A stretch of 33,048 bases of DNA from an uncultured Oscillospiraceae bacterium (GTDB lineage Bacteria; Bacillota; Clostridia; Oscillospirales; Oscillospiraceae): positions 1-33,048 of the forward strand of contig CAKUJA010000009.1 of the NCBI GenBank assembly GCA_934661135.1, given 5' to 3'. This document shows, one piece after another, positions 8,133 through 16,259 of the stretch. The position numbers and the translations under genes are program-made. The notes under the pieces were generated by a model. The model had not been told where the DNA came from, searched no databases, and was given only the letters and a program-made list of their open reading frames with translations. Every line of letters starts with the position of its first letter. Position 1 is the first letter of the stretch.

Positions 8133-8292
8133 GTAACCGATGATTCAATTGACAAGAGTGATCGACGAGAGATTTTGGCACAAATGAAAGTTTGAAAAAC
8201 GCAGGAATACTGGATGTCTTTCAAGTTTTTCAAACTGCACAGTTGGGACAAAAGATCCGCCGATCACCGCAGACGATTGATTCAGCGGTTAC
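8133..8292 (+). repeat. MITE-like palindromic element, copy 1
   Basis: A roughly 160-bp non-coding element. Imperfect terminal inverted repeats start GTAACCG (8133-8164 and 8261-8292, most positions matching). An inner inverted repeat AGTTTGAAAAAC / GTTTTTCAAACT surrounds a 24-nt loop. The core GAGATTTTGG...TTTGAAAAACGCAG matches copies near 13300 (reverse strand) and 21580. Confidence 0.7.
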
Positions 8293-8306
8293 ACAAGGGG
8301 TGCGGC

Positions 8307-8341
8307 AAAAAACGAACGAGAGCCGACATTGTCGGCCCTCG
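8307..8341 (-). terminator. Terminator of the asp23-fakA operon
   Basis: On the minus strand an 11-bp stem (8331-8341 with 8317-8327, one G-U pair) has a 3-nt loop and is followed by TTCGTTTTTT. It lies immediately beyond the fakA stop. Confidence 0.85.
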
Positions 8342-8346
8342 GGTTT

Positions 8347-10017
8347 TTATTCGGCGGAGATGAGGTAGTAATAGATTGGTTGGCCGCCGGAGAGGAGGTT
8401 GATCTCGGCATCCGGCGCGTGCGCGGCAAAGATGGCCTGCGCAGCCTCGGCATCGGATTCGGAGATGTCACAGCCGTAGAAAATGTTGATAAACGCGTGA
8501 TCCTCCGCCCCGATCTTCTCGGCCAGCGTCGTCAGCAGTGCGTTCAGATCGGGCGTTGTAGCCAGCAGCGCGCCGTCGCAGAGACCGAGATAGTCGCCTT
8601 CATGGATGTCGTGGCCGTCGAAGTCGGAGTTGCGCGCGGCATAGGTGACCTGCATGGTTGTGACCGTGGAGAGACTGGCCGTCATGGCCGTGACATTGTC
8701 CTGCACGTCCATCTCGGCATCAAAATTCAGCAGCGCCGTGATGCCCTGCGGGACGGTCTTGCTCTCGATGACAATGACCTCTTTTTCGGACAGCTCGGCC
8801 GCGGCCTGCGCAGCGAGAATGATGTTCTTGTTGTTCGGCAGGACGAAAACGATTTCGGCCGATGTTTTCTCCACGGCACTGAGGATGTCCTCGGTCGAGG
8901 GGTTCATGGTCTGGCCGCCCTCGATGATCTGGTCGGCACCGAGATCGGTGAACACACTGGCCAGACCCTCGCCTGCGCACACAGCGACAAATCCGTAACG
9001 CTTTTCCGGTGCGGACGGCGCTGCGGGGGCGGCTTCTAGCTCCTGCTCAATGGCATCGAGATCGTCTGTCGAGCGAGCCTTGCGACCGGCAGCGAGATCG
9101 TCGTGCTGCATCCGCATATTTTCAATTTTGGCAAGCTCCAGCGTGCCGTATTTCTGCGCTTCGCTGAGGGCATCGCCGGGGATATTCGTATGGACATGGA
9201 CTTTGAACGCTTCGTCATCTTCGCCGATGACAAGGCTGTCGCCGATGCCGTCGAGATAGGCGCGCAGCGGCTCAAGCGAAATGTCGGGTGCGGATTTGCG
9301 GACGATGAACACAGTGTCGAACGCAAATGTGATGTCTTCGGAATCAAATTCCGTGAAATCGGCCTGCTCGTTGGCTGCGCCGGACGCGTCGGAGACGATG
9401 TCATGGCCTTGCAGACTGCTGAGCATCCCTTCAAGGATGACGACGAACCCCATGCCACCCGCGTCGACGACACCGGCTTTTTTAAGCACCGGGTTTTGAT
9501 TGACGGTGTTCGCCAACGCTGTTTTTGCCACCGGGATGGCGGCGGAGAGGACGGACTCGATGCCGCAGTCCTCCTCGGCAAGGTCACGCGCGGCGTCGGC
9601 CGTCAGGCGGGAGACCGTCAGAATGGTGCCCTCGGCGGGCTTCATCACAGCTTTGTAGGCAGCTTCAACGCCTGTGGTCAGCGCGTTGGCAAAGTCGCGG
9701 CCATTGGCTTCGTCCATGCCCTTGAAGGCTTTGGAGAAGCCGCGGAACAGCAGCGAGAGGATGACGCCGGAGTTGCCGCGCGCGCCGCGCAGCAGCGCGG
9801 ACGCTGTAAGGTCGGCCGCCTTGCTCAGCGTGACATTCTGTTTGCGGGAAAGCTCCGCCGCTGCGGCGGAGAGCGTCATACCCATATTTGTGCCGGTATC
9901 GCCGTCGGGAACCGGGAAAACGTTCAATTCATTGATTTTCTGTTTTTTGAGATCGATCGAAGCTGCGGCGGAGCAGATCATGCGCCCAAACGCCGCACCG
10001 TCAAATGTTTGTCTCAA
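8347..10017 (-). CDS. fakA: Fatty acid kinase catalytic subunit FakA (DhaL/YloV family)
   Basis: A 556-residue protein that phosphorylates FakB-bound fatty acids for phospholipid synthesis. The N-terminal DhaL (DAK2) domain carries the Mg-ATP motif FPVPDGDTGTNM with D38 and D40. The GARGNSGVI loop and the C-terminal FakA-type domain of about 230 residues follow. A TTG at 10017 is chosen as start because GGAGGTG lies 6 nt before it; an ATG 10 codons upstream (10047) has no ribosome site. It follows asp23 by 41 nt from this start, matching the widespread yloU-yloV (asp23-fakA) pair. The FakB (DegV) partner is not in the window. Confidence 0.93.
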   Translation of the reverse strand: MRQTFDGAAFGRMICSAAASIDLKKQKINELNVFPVPDGDTGTNMGMTLSAAAAELSRKQNVTLSKAADLTASALLRGARGNSGVILSLLFRGFSKAFKGMDEANGRDFANALTTGVEAAYKAVMKPAEGTILTVSRLTADAARDLAEEDCGIESVLSAAIPVAKTALANTVNQNPVLKKAGVVDAGGMGFVVILEGMLSSLQGHDIVSDASGAANEQADFTEFDSEDITFAFDTVFIVRKSAPDISLEPLRAYLDGIGDSLVIGEDDEAFKVHVHTNIPGDALSEAQKYGTLELAKIENMRMQHDDLAAGRKARSTDDLDAIEQELEAAPAAPSAPEKRYGFVAVCAGEGLASVFTDLGADQIIEGGQTMNPSTEDILSAVEKTSAEIVFVLPNNKNIILAAQAAAELSEKEVIVIESKTVPQGITALLNFDAEMDVQDNVTAMTASLSTVTTMQVTYAARNSDFDGHDIHEGDYLGLCDGALLATTPDLNALLTTLAEKIGAEDHAFINIFYGCDISESDAEAAQAIFAAHAPDAEINLLSGGQPIYYYLISAE

Positions 10018-10058
10018 GGGAAACACCTCCGTGATGATGGCGGACAACTGTCCGCGGC

Positions 10059-10412
10059 TTAATCGATGATAATGGAGTCGACAAAGACATTGACGGCACG
10101 CACCTCGGTGCCGGTGGACTTCGTGACGAAATAGCGGACTTCCTGAATAATCGATGTGCAGATGGCGCTGATATTGACGCCCCTGTCCATCATAATGTGC
10201 AGGTCGATCGAGATCTGGCCTTCCTCGTGGAACGTGACCTTGACGCCCTTGCCCATGGCTTCGCGCCGCAGCAGGTGCACCAGTCCGTCGGTCATCGAGC
10301 GAACGGCCATGCCCTTTACGCCAAAGCAGTTTGTTGCGGCGTAACCGGCAATATTGGTATAGACGGCGTTGTCAACGGTAATCGCGCCGTGCTCAGTTTT
10401 CATACGGATCAT
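10059..10412 (-). CDS. Asp23/Gls24 family envelope stress protein
   Basis: A 117-residue protein of the Asp23/YloU family, with the characteristic start of small beta strands 'HGAITVDNAVYTNIAGYAATNCFGVKGM' (quoted in outline) and a C-terminal amphipathic part. In staphylococci Asp23 is a membrane-associated envelope stress protein; in many Clostridia the short YloU version sits directly before fakA, as here. The ATG is preceded by GAAGGAGG. A TATAAT box on the minus strand lies about 40 nt upstream. Confidence 0.92.
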   Translation of the reverse strand: MIRMKTEHGAITVDNAVYTNIAGYAATNCFGVKGMAVRSMTDGLVHLLRREAMGKGVKVTFHEEGQISIDLHIMMDRGVNISAICTSIIQEVRYFVTKSTGTEVRAVNVFVDSIIID

Positions 10413-10451
10413 AAATTCAACCTCCTTCTGACGCTAGCAAACGTACAAAGT

Positions 10452-10480
10452 ATTATAAACGATTTTTGAAAAAAACACAA
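10452..10480 (-). promoter_or_regulatory. Promoter of asp23-fakA
   Basis: A perfect TATAAT on the minus strand (10457-10452) has a weak -35 TTGTGT (10480-10475) at 17 nt. It lies 40 nt before the asp23 start, in the spacer divergent from dnaX. Confidence 0.6.
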
Positions 10481-10571
10481 GCGGAAAAAACGATCTGGCG
10501 CTCGTTTGCGGCTGCACAGGCGGCGAAAAAGAAAAAGCGCGGAAGCGCTTTTCTTTTGGAGCAAAATCGTG

Positions 10572-10577
10572 TATAAT
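10572..10577 (+). promoter_or_regulatory. -10 box of dnaX-ybaB-recR
   Basis: A perfect TATAAT lies 29 nt before the dnaX ATG and implies a leader of about 23 nt. No good -35 is seen. A GGAA-loop hairpin (AAAAGCGC / GCGCTTTT, 10533-10552) sits where the -35 should be. Confidence 0.5.
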
Positions 10578-10606
10578 ACATCCAAATGCGCAAAGGAGGT
10601 GCCGCC

Positions 10607-12238
10607 ATGTATCAGGCGTTATACCGCAAGTACCGGCCGCAGACGTTTTCGGACGTCGTGGGGCAGAAGGGCGTGACGGACACGCTCCGCAACCAGCTTG
10701 AGACGGGGAAGCTCAGCCATGCGTATCTGTTCACCGGCACGCGCGGCACCGGCAAGACTTCCTGCGCCAAGATTTTGGCCAAGGCGGTCAACTGCGAGAA
10801 CTTACAGGACGGCAACCCCTGCAACGTCTGCCCGGCTTGCCGGGCGATTGATGCGGGAAGCTGCACGGATGTGCTGGAAATCGATGCGGCGTCGAACAAC
10901 GGCGTCGACTCGGTGCGCGTGCTGCGCGACGATGCGATCTACACGCCGGCCGAGGTACGGATGCGCGTGTATATCATCGACGAGGTGCATATGCTGTCAA
11001 CGGCGGCGTTTAACGCGCTGCTGAAGATCATTGAGGAGCCGCCGGAGCATCTGCTGTTCATTCTTGCCACGACGGAGCTGCACAAGGTTCCGGCGACGAT
11101 TCTCTCGCGCTGTCAGCGGTTTTCGTTCCGGCGGCTGCTGCCGGAGGATATTGCCGCGCGGCTGAACTACATCGCCTATCAGGAGGGCATTGAGGTTGAG
11201 CCGGAGGCGATCAAGCTGCTGGCGCGGCTGGCGGACGGCGCGCTGCGCGACGGCGTGAGCCTGCTCGACCAGTGCGCTTCGGCGGGGGGCGGCGCGATTA
11301 CAAGCGAGAGTGTCTGCAAGGCGCTCGGACTGGCCGGAGAGAAGCGGACAGCGGAGCTGATGCAGGCGATTGCGGACAAGAACGCGTCGGCGGCGCTGGC
11401 GCTGTTTGGCGGACTGTATGCGGAGGGGATGGACGCCGGGGCGCTGCTCGACGAGATGAGTGCGCTATGCCGCGATCTGCTGGTGCTGCAAACGGCACCA
11501 AAGAGCGGACTTGCGATGCTGTCGGGGATTGCGACGGAGAAGCAGGCGATGGAGCTGCGTGGAAAATTTGCGCCGGGGGAGCTGCTGCGGATGCTGAAGC
11601 TGCTTCAGGAGACGCGGCGCGGCTTTACGAAAAACGCGGATACGCGGATTGCGATGGAGCTTTGTCTGATGCAGCTCTGCGAGCCGAAGCTGACGCTCGA
11701 TTTGCAGACGATAAGTGCGCGGCTTTCCAAGCTGGAACAACAGCTTGCGAGCGGGGCGCTCGTTCCCAAGCAGGCCGCGGCGAAGCCGGTCGATGCGGAC
11801 GACGAGGAGCGGCCGCCGTTCCCGGATGATGCGGACGACCCGTTTGCGGGGGCGCCGGTGATGGCAGCGCCGGAGGACGCGCCGAACGCGAAGCAGGAGA
11901 AGCCGGCAGAGCCGGTTGGCTTCTGGCCGGAGCTGGCGCGGCAGGTTCAGGCGGAGCTGAATGTCCGCGAGCGAGGATTTTTCAACCCGGACGGGCCAAT
12001 GCAGGCTGTGCTCCAGGGGGATACGCTGCTGCTGGCGGCGGAGAGCGAGTTTGTGCTCGGAATGGTGAAAAAACCGGCGATTGAGCAGCTTGTGCGCGAC
12101 AAGGCCGCGGCGGTGCTCGGCAGGCCGGTGCAGGTGCGATTTGTGCTCAAGACGCAGATCAGCAGCGGCGGGGAGGATCCGCTGGCGCGGCTGGTAGCGT
12201 TCGGAAAAGAGCATTCGGATATTTTTAAGATTCAATAA
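10607..12238 (+). CDS. dnaX: DNA polymerase III subunit gamma/tau
   Basis: A 543-residue AAA+ clamp-loader subunit. The start at 10607 (MYQALYRKYRP, the family's hallmark N-terminus) follows AAAGGAGGT at 6 nt; an ATG seven codons earlier overlaps the ribosome site. Walker A is GTRGTGKT (44-51), the zinc site is C63, C72, C75, C78, Walker B is DEVH (125-128), and an SRC sensor motif follows. After domain III an acidic, proline-rich linker (about 385-430) leads to a shortened tau tail. It heads the classic dnaX-ybaB-recR unit. No slippery heptamer of the E. coli type was seen, so only one product is expected. Confidence 0.96.
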   Translation: MYQALYRKYRPQTFSDVVGQKGVTDTLRNQLETGKLSHAYLFTGTRGTGKTSCAKILAKAVNCENLQDGNPCNVCPACRAIDAGSCTDVLEIDAASNNGVDSVRVLRDDAIYTPAEVRMRVYIIDEVHMLSTAAFNALLKIIEEPPEHLLFILATTELHKVPATILSRCQRFSFRRLLPEDIAARLNYIAYQEGIEVEPEAIKLLARLADGALRDGVSLLDQCASAGGGAITSESVCKALGLAGEKRTAELMQAIADKNASAALALFGGLYAEGMDAGALLDEMSALCRDLLVLQTAPKSGLAMLSGIATEKQAMELRGKFAPGELLRMLKLLQETRRGFTKNADTRIAMELCLMQLCEPKLTLDLQTISARLSKLEQQLASGALVPKQAAAKPVDADDEERPPFPDDADDPFAGAPVMAAPEDAPNAKQEKPAEPVGFWPELARQVQAELNVRERGFFNPDGPMQAVLQGDTLLLAAESEFVLGMVKKPAIEQLVRDKAAAVLGRPVQVRFVLKTQISSGGEDPLARLVAFGKEHSDIFKIQ

Positions 12239-12252
12239 AGGAGAAAACAGAG

Positions 12253-12606
12253 ATGGCTAAGGGCGGTTATCGCGGCGGTATGCCCATGATGGGCGGCATG
12301 AATCAGATGCAGATGATGAAGCAGGCGCAGAAGATGCAGCAGGATCTTCTGAAGATGCAGCAGGAGATGGAGAGCAAGGAATATGAGGCGACTGCGGGCG
12401 GCGGCGTGGTGACGGCGGTTGCCAACGGCAAGCATGAGCTGCTGCGGATTGCGATTGACCCGGAGGCCGTCGATCCGGACGATGTGGAAATGCTGCAGGA
12501 TATGGTCGTCGCAGCGGCGAACGAGGCGCTGCGCAAGGCCGATGCAGAGCAGGCGGCGAATATGTCGAAGCTGACCGGCGGATTGAACCTCGGCGGGCTG
12601 CTCTGA
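12253..12606 (+). CDS. YbaB/EbfC family nucleoid-associated protein
   Basis: A 117-residue DNA-binding protein of the YbaB family. A Met- and Gly-rich N-terminus of about 17 residues precedes the canonical MKQAQKMQQDLLKMQQEM helix. The family core follows, with the strand 'VTAVANGKHELLRIAIDPE' and the final helix with AANEAL. Family members form dimers that bind DNA non-specifically and are thought to assist RecR-linked functions. The gene lies 14 nt after dnaX, and its TGA overlaps the recR ATG (TGATG). Confidence 0.95.
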   Translation: MAKGGYRGGMPMMGGMNQMQMMKQAQKMQQDLLKMQQEMESKEYEATAGGGVVTAVANGKHELLRIAIDPEAVDPDDVEMLQDMVVAAANEALRKADAEQAANMSKLTGGLNLGGLL

Positions 12607-13208
12607 TGCGCGCGTTTCCCGCCGCATTGGAGCGGCTGACAGAGCAGTTTGCACGGCTGCCGGGCGTGGGCATGAAGTCGGCGCAGCGGCTTGCGTTCCA
12701 TGTGCTGGAGATGCCGGAGGAGGGAGCGGAGGTGTTTGCGCAGGCGATTGTCGACGCGCGGCGCAGCATTCATCCCTGCCCGGTGTGCCAAAATCTGACC
12801 GATCAGGAGACGTGCGCGATCTGCGCCGACCCGGAGCGCGACCACAGCATCATCTGCGTGGTGGCAGAGCCGAAGGACGTGATTGCGATGGAGCGCGCGC
12901 GCGAATATGACGGCGTGTACCATGTGCTGCACGGCGTGATTTCGCCGCTGAACCATGTGGGACCGGATGATCTGAAAATCCGGGAGCTGCTGGCGCGCAT
13001 TGCGCAGGGCGGCGTGGAGGAGGTCATTATGGCGACGAACCCGGACACCGAGGGCGAGGCCACGGCGATGTATCTTTCGCGTCTGCTGCGGCCGATGGGA
13101 CTGCGCGTGACGCGACTGGCCTACGGCATTCCGGTGGGCAGTCAGCTTGAATACGCCGACGAGGTGACGCTGGTGCGGGCACTGGAGGGGCGGCGCGAAA
13201 TTGGATAG
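12606..13208 (+). CDS. recR: Recombination mediator protein RecR
   Basis: A 200-residue protein of normal RecR length. An N-terminal helix-hairpin-helix (LPGVGMKSAQRLAFH) is followed by a four-cysteine zinc finger (C58, C61, C70, C73), a Toprim domain starting VVAEPKD, and a C-terminal Walker-like segment ending YGIPVGSQLEYADEVTL. With RecO and RecF it loads RecA on SSB-coated gaps. The start overlaps the ybaB stop by 1 nt. Confidence 0.97.
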   Translation: MRAFPAALERLTEQFARLPGVGMKSAQRLAFHVLEMPEEGAEVFAQAIVDARRSIHPCPVCQNLTDQETCAICADPERDHSIICVVAEPKDVIAMERAREYDGVYHVLHGVISPLNHVGPDDLKIRELLARIAQGGVEEVIMATNPDTEGEATAMYLSRLLRPMGLRVTRLAYGIPVGSQLEYADEVTLVRALEGRREIG

Positions 13209-13213
13209 AGGGC

Positions 13214-13370
13214 AACACCGCACAATTACGGCTGCGCGCTTCAGCGGATCTATTCCGCCAATCCTGCGGTTTGAAAAGCTCGAAATACATACAGTATTTC
13301 TGCGTTTTTCAAATTCTCGTTTATACCAAAATCTCTCGCCGATTACGCTTACCGATTGAAGCATCGGCTA
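13214..13370 (-). repeat. MITE-like palindromic element, copy 2 (reverse orientation)
   Basis: Read on the minus strand it matches copy 1 across GATGCTTCAAT..., GGCGAGAGATTTTGG, TTTGAAAAACGCAG, the arm CTTTTCAAAC and AGATCCGC. Terminal inverted repeats are weaker than in copy 1. It begins only a few bases after the recR stop and fills most of the recR-aroQ gap. Confidence 0.65.
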
Positions 13371-13423
13371 CCGGAACAGACAAAGTGCGCGTACGGAGCG
13401 ACACCGTATGCGCGCGTTTACGT

Positions 13424-13460
13424 AATCCGCCCCGGACACGCCTGTGTCCGGGGCGGATTT
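13424..13460. terminator. Terminator between recR and aroQ (convergent)
   Basis: A perfect 16-bp stem (AATCCGCCCCGGACAC, 13424-13439, paired with 13444-13459) has a GCCT loop and a modest T-rich tail on the plus strand. It abuts the aroQ stop. A weaker hairpin (13388-13413) lies upstream. Confidence 0.85.
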
Positions 13461-13461
13461 G

Positions 13462-13899
13462 TTATGCCTGAGGGAGGTAGGATTGCAGGAAGCGGATGGC
13501 TTCGAGATAGCCGTTGAAGCCGAGACCCTTGTAGGTCTTGACGCAGGCCATGCCGACGTAGGAGATCTGGCGGAAGGGCTCGCGGCTGTCGACATCGGAG
13601 ATATGCACTTCGACGGCGGGGATGGCCACGGCCTTGAGCGCGTCGAGGATGGCAACGCTCGTGTGGGTGTAGGCGGCGGGATTGATGACGATGCCGTCCT
13701 GCACGCCGTAGGCGGACTGAATGGCGTCGACAATCGCGCCCTCGTGGTTGGACTGGAAGAAGGCGACTTCAATGCCGGCGTCGTCACAGAAGGACTGAAT
13801 TTTTGCCAGCAGGGTGGCGTAGGTCTGTGTGCCGTAGATGGCCGGCTCGCGCAGGCCGAGCAGATTGAGGTTTGGCCCGTTGATGATAAGCAGCTTCAT
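13462..13899 (-). CDS. aroQ: 3-dehydroquinate dehydratase, type II
   Basis: A 145-residue type II enzyme that converts 3-dehydroquinate to 3-dehydroshikimate as a dodecamer. The hallmark start MKLLIINGPNLNLLGLREP is present, with R17 and catalytic Y22 (IYG), the INPAAYTHTS substrate loop, and H99 in VEVHIS. The following segment, SDVDSREPFR, departs slightly from the usual SN-x-x-x-REEFR but keeps the arginines. Last gene of the aromatic operon; its ATG overlaps the aroEK stop by 4 nt. Confidence 0.96.
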   Translation of the reverse strand: MKLLIINGPNLNLLGLREPAIYGTQTYATLLAKIQSFCDDAGIEVAFFQSNHEGAIVDAIQSAYGVQDGIVINPAAYTHTSVAILDALKAVAIPAVEVHISDVDSREPFRQISYVGMACVKTYKGLGFNGYLEAIRFLQSYLPQA

Positions 13900-15116
13900 T
13901 TGAGATACCTCCGAAGTGCGGCAACGGTGTCGGCCACGGAGCCGTCGTTGCTGATCTGGACGTCGGCAAAGCGGGCGTAGAGCGGCTCACGCCGGGCGTA
14001 CATCTGCGCGGCGCCCTCCCGCTGCGAGAGCGGGCGGCCGTCGACCGGCAGCTTGGTCAGGTCGCGCTGGAGCCAGAAGATCGTGCCGTTTTGGTGGAGC
14101 AGAGGATAGTTTTCCGGGCGGGTGACGCAGCCGCCGCCGGTGGAGAGAATGATGCCGGAGCGCTTGCCGAGCGCGGCAAGCGCCTGCGTCTCAAACGCAC
14201 GGAAAGCCGTTTCGCCGCCGGACGCGAAGATCTCGGGGATGGAGCAGCCAGCCTGCTGCTCAATGTAGGTGTCGCACTCGACAACCTCGCGGTCAAGCGC
14301 GGCACCGAGCGCGGCGGCAACGGTGCTTTTGCCGCTGCCGGGCATTCCGATAAGGATGATGTTTTCCAAGCGGGAGCGGACCGCGCGCTCGACCTCTGCC
14401 AGACGGTCATCGGGAATTGGTTCGCCGGTAAACAGCTCTGCGCTGCGGCGCGCCTGCGCGACAAGCATGGAAAGACCGCCGGCATGGGGAATGCCAAGCG
14501 CTTCGGCTTGCAGCAGCAGCGCGGTGCGCGCGGGATTATAGACGATGTCGAAAACGCCTTCACAGCGCGGGAAACGCGAAAGGTCGACAGCAGCAACGCC
14601 GGGATTCGGGTACATCCCGAGCGGCGTGGTGTTGGCGAGGAGCTGTGCGTCTGTGTGCCTGTCGAGATTATCATAGTTGTCCGCGCCGCTGCGGGAGACA
14701 ACGGTCACGGAGGACGCGCCGAGATCTTCGAGCACGGCGCAGACCGTGACAGACGCGCCGCCGCTGCCAAAGACGAGCGCTTTTTTCCCGGCAACCGGAA
14801 TGCCGCTCTGCTGCACCAGGAACAGGAAGCCGTCATAGTCGGTGTTGTCGCCGAAGATGGCGCCGTCCGGACGGCGCACCAGCGTATTGACGCTGCCGAG
14901 CCGCGCCGCCGTGGACGAGAGCTCCGCGCAATAGGGGACGGCGGCTTTTTTATAGGGAATGGTGACGTTCAGGCCGTCCCAGCAGCCGGTGCGCAGGAAT
15001 GCGTCGAGCTGCTCCGGCTCTTGCGCGAACAGCGCATAGCGGTACGGCGCAAGCAGACCGTGGATCATCGGGGAATAGCTGTGCCCCAGCACACGTCCTA
15101 ACAATCCGCACTGCAT
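13896..15116 (-). CDS. aroEK: Bifunctional shikimate dehydrogenase / shikimate kinase fusion
   Basis: A 406-residue fusion of two successive shikimate-pathway enzymes. Residues 1 to about 248 are AroE: GHSYSPMIH, NVTIPYKK with catalytic K56, NTDYDG with D93, and the NADP loop GSGGAS (117-122). Residues about 250-406 are AroK: P-loop GMPGSGKST (257-265), D282 for shikimate binding, R306, the GGG loop (327-329) and R361 in the RPL lid motif. Both active sites look intact. There is no stop or internal ribosome site at the join near 250. The start overlaps the pheA stop (TGATG), and the stop overlaps aroQ. The AroE part is slightly short but complete in motifs. Confidence 0.95.
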   Translation of the reverse strand: MQCGLLGRVLGHSYSPMIHGLLAPYRYALFAQEPEQLDAFLRTGCWDGLNVTIPYKKAAVPYCAELSSTAARLGSVNTLVRRPDGAIFGDNTDYDGFLFLVQQSGIPVAGKKALVFGSGGASVTVCAVLEDLGASSVTVVSRSGADNYDNLDRHTDAQLLANTTPLGMYPNPGVAAVDLSRFPRCEGVFDIVYNPARTALLLQAEALGIPHAGGLSMLVAQARRSAELFTGEPIPDDRLAEVERAVRSRLENIILIGMPGSGKSTVAAALGAALDREVVECDTYIEQQAGCSIPEIFASGGETAFRAFETQALAALGKRSGIILSTGGGCVTRPENYPLLHQNGTIFWLQRDLTKLPVDGRPLSQREGAAQMYARREPLYARFADVQISNDGSVADTVAALRRYLK

Positions 15117-16255
15117 CAGACAACCTCACTGTAACTGCCGAGATAGGCAAATTCTTCGCAGAGCGACGGCATTTCGCCGATGAGCTGGAGAAGCTGCGGT
15201 GAGTAGACCGGCGTTTCGAGATCGAAATAGAACATGAACTCGAAGTTGCGGTCGGGCATCGGGCGGCTTTCGAGCTTGTTGAGGTTCAGACCGAGCGCAT
15301 AGAAGCGCGAGAGGAGCTTATAGAGCGAACCCGGCTCATGCGGCAGGACGGCCATCAGGCTCGTGCGGTTCGCACCCGGGTAGATCTCGAGGTTTTTCGA
15401 GATGCAGATGAAACGCGTGAAGTTGTTGTCCTGATCCTGCACGGAGGCTTCCAGACATTCCAGACCGTAGAGCTTCTGGCAGGAGCGGGAGGAGAGCGCC
15501 GCGCAGCCGCCGTTGGACTCTGCAACCTTCTTCGCCGCGACGGCGGTATTTTCGCAGGGGATGATCTTGACGTCCTTGAAGGACTGCAAATACTGCTCGC
15601 ACTGGCTGATGGCCTGCTGGTGGGAGTAGATCTCACGGATGTCGCTCTTTTTCGTGCCGGGTTTGACGAGCAGATTGTGGTCGACCTTGAGCCGGATGCT
15701 GCGCACGATGCGGAAGTTATGGTGCGTCATCAGGTCGTAGACCGCGTTGACGGAGCCGGCGGTGCTGTTTTCCACCGGGACGACGCCATACTGACAGAGA
15801 CCGGCTTCGATGGCCGAGAAAACGGACTCGAAGGAGCTGAAATAGAGCACGTTGGCCAGCTTAAACAGCTTATCGCAGGCGAGCTGCGAGTAGGCGCCTG
15901 CGACACCCTGACAGGCGACGACGGCCTTTTCGGGGAACAGCTTCGGTGTGCCGTCGATGGCGGCCTGAATCGCGCGGGTCAGCTCGGTTGTCTCACCGAG
16001 CAGGCGGTTTTGGTAGCTGCGGCTGAGCTCAAAGAGCAGCGAATAGAGCGAGACGGCGTATTCCTGAAGCGCGGCGGGCGTCTTTTCGGCGACGTCCAGC
16101 AGCTTGGCGCGCTCACGCGAGGGATCGAGCACGGGCAGTCCGTGCTCTTTTTTGTAGGCGGCGATACCTGCGGCAACGTCCATCCGCTCGGCAAACAGGC
16201 GGAGAAGCTGCTCGTCGATCGCGTCAATTTTGGTTCTGTATTCGCCCAGTTCCAT
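15116..16255 (-). CDS. pheA: Bifunctional chorismate mutase / prephenate dehydratase (P-protein)
   Basis: A 379-residue P-protein making phenylpyruvate from chorismate. An AroQ-type chorismate mutase helix bundle (1-90) is followed by a prephenate dehydratase domain (about 110-290) with ENSTAG (162-167) and the catalytic T280-R281-F282, then an ACT domain (about 297-375) with ESRP (329-332) for Phe feedback binding. The start at 16255 (MELGEYR) follows AAAGGA; the open frame extends much further upstream but overlaps aroC and lacks family similarity. It lies 4 nt after the aroC stop. Confidence 0.96.
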   Translation of the reverse strand: MELGEYRTKIDAIDEQLLRLFAERMDVAAGIAAYKKEHGLPVLDPSRERAKLLDVAEKTPAALQEYAVSLYSLLFELSRSYQNRLLGETTELTRAIQAAIDGTPKLFPEKAVVACQGVAGAYSQLACDKLFKLANVLYFSSFESVFSAIEAGLCQYGVVPVENSTAGSVNAVYDLMTHHNFRIVRSIRLKVDHNLLVKPGTKKSDIREIYSHQQAISQCEQYLQSFKDVKIIPCENTAVAAKKVAESNGGCAALSSRSCQKLYGLECLEASVQDQDNNFTRFICISKNLEIYPGANRTSLMAVLPHEPGSLYKLLSRFYALGLNLNKLESRPMPDRNFEFMFYFDLETPVYSPQLLQLIGEMPSLCEEFAYLGSYSEVV

Positions 16256-16259
16256 GGGG

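Larger units (their letters stand above)
7684..8306. other. Gene-free, repeat-rich spacer
   Basis: About 620 nt with no convincing gene. It contains a long hairpin with 10-bp arms GATTCTTTTC / GAAAAGAATC (7766-7802), a REPIN-like inverted pair (7834-7940) and a MITE-like element (8133-8292). Short open frames here have no ribosome site and fall on the repeats. Confidence 0.75.

Noticed and set aside
10607..12238. Programmed frameshift producing a short gamma form of DnaX
   Set aside because: No A-rich slippery heptamer with a downstream stem was seen near the domain III-IV boundary.
12303..13364. Long minus-strand open frame over ybaB and recR
   Set aside because: It is antisense to two confident genes, starts inside a MITE-like repeat, and has no ribosome site or recognisable domain.
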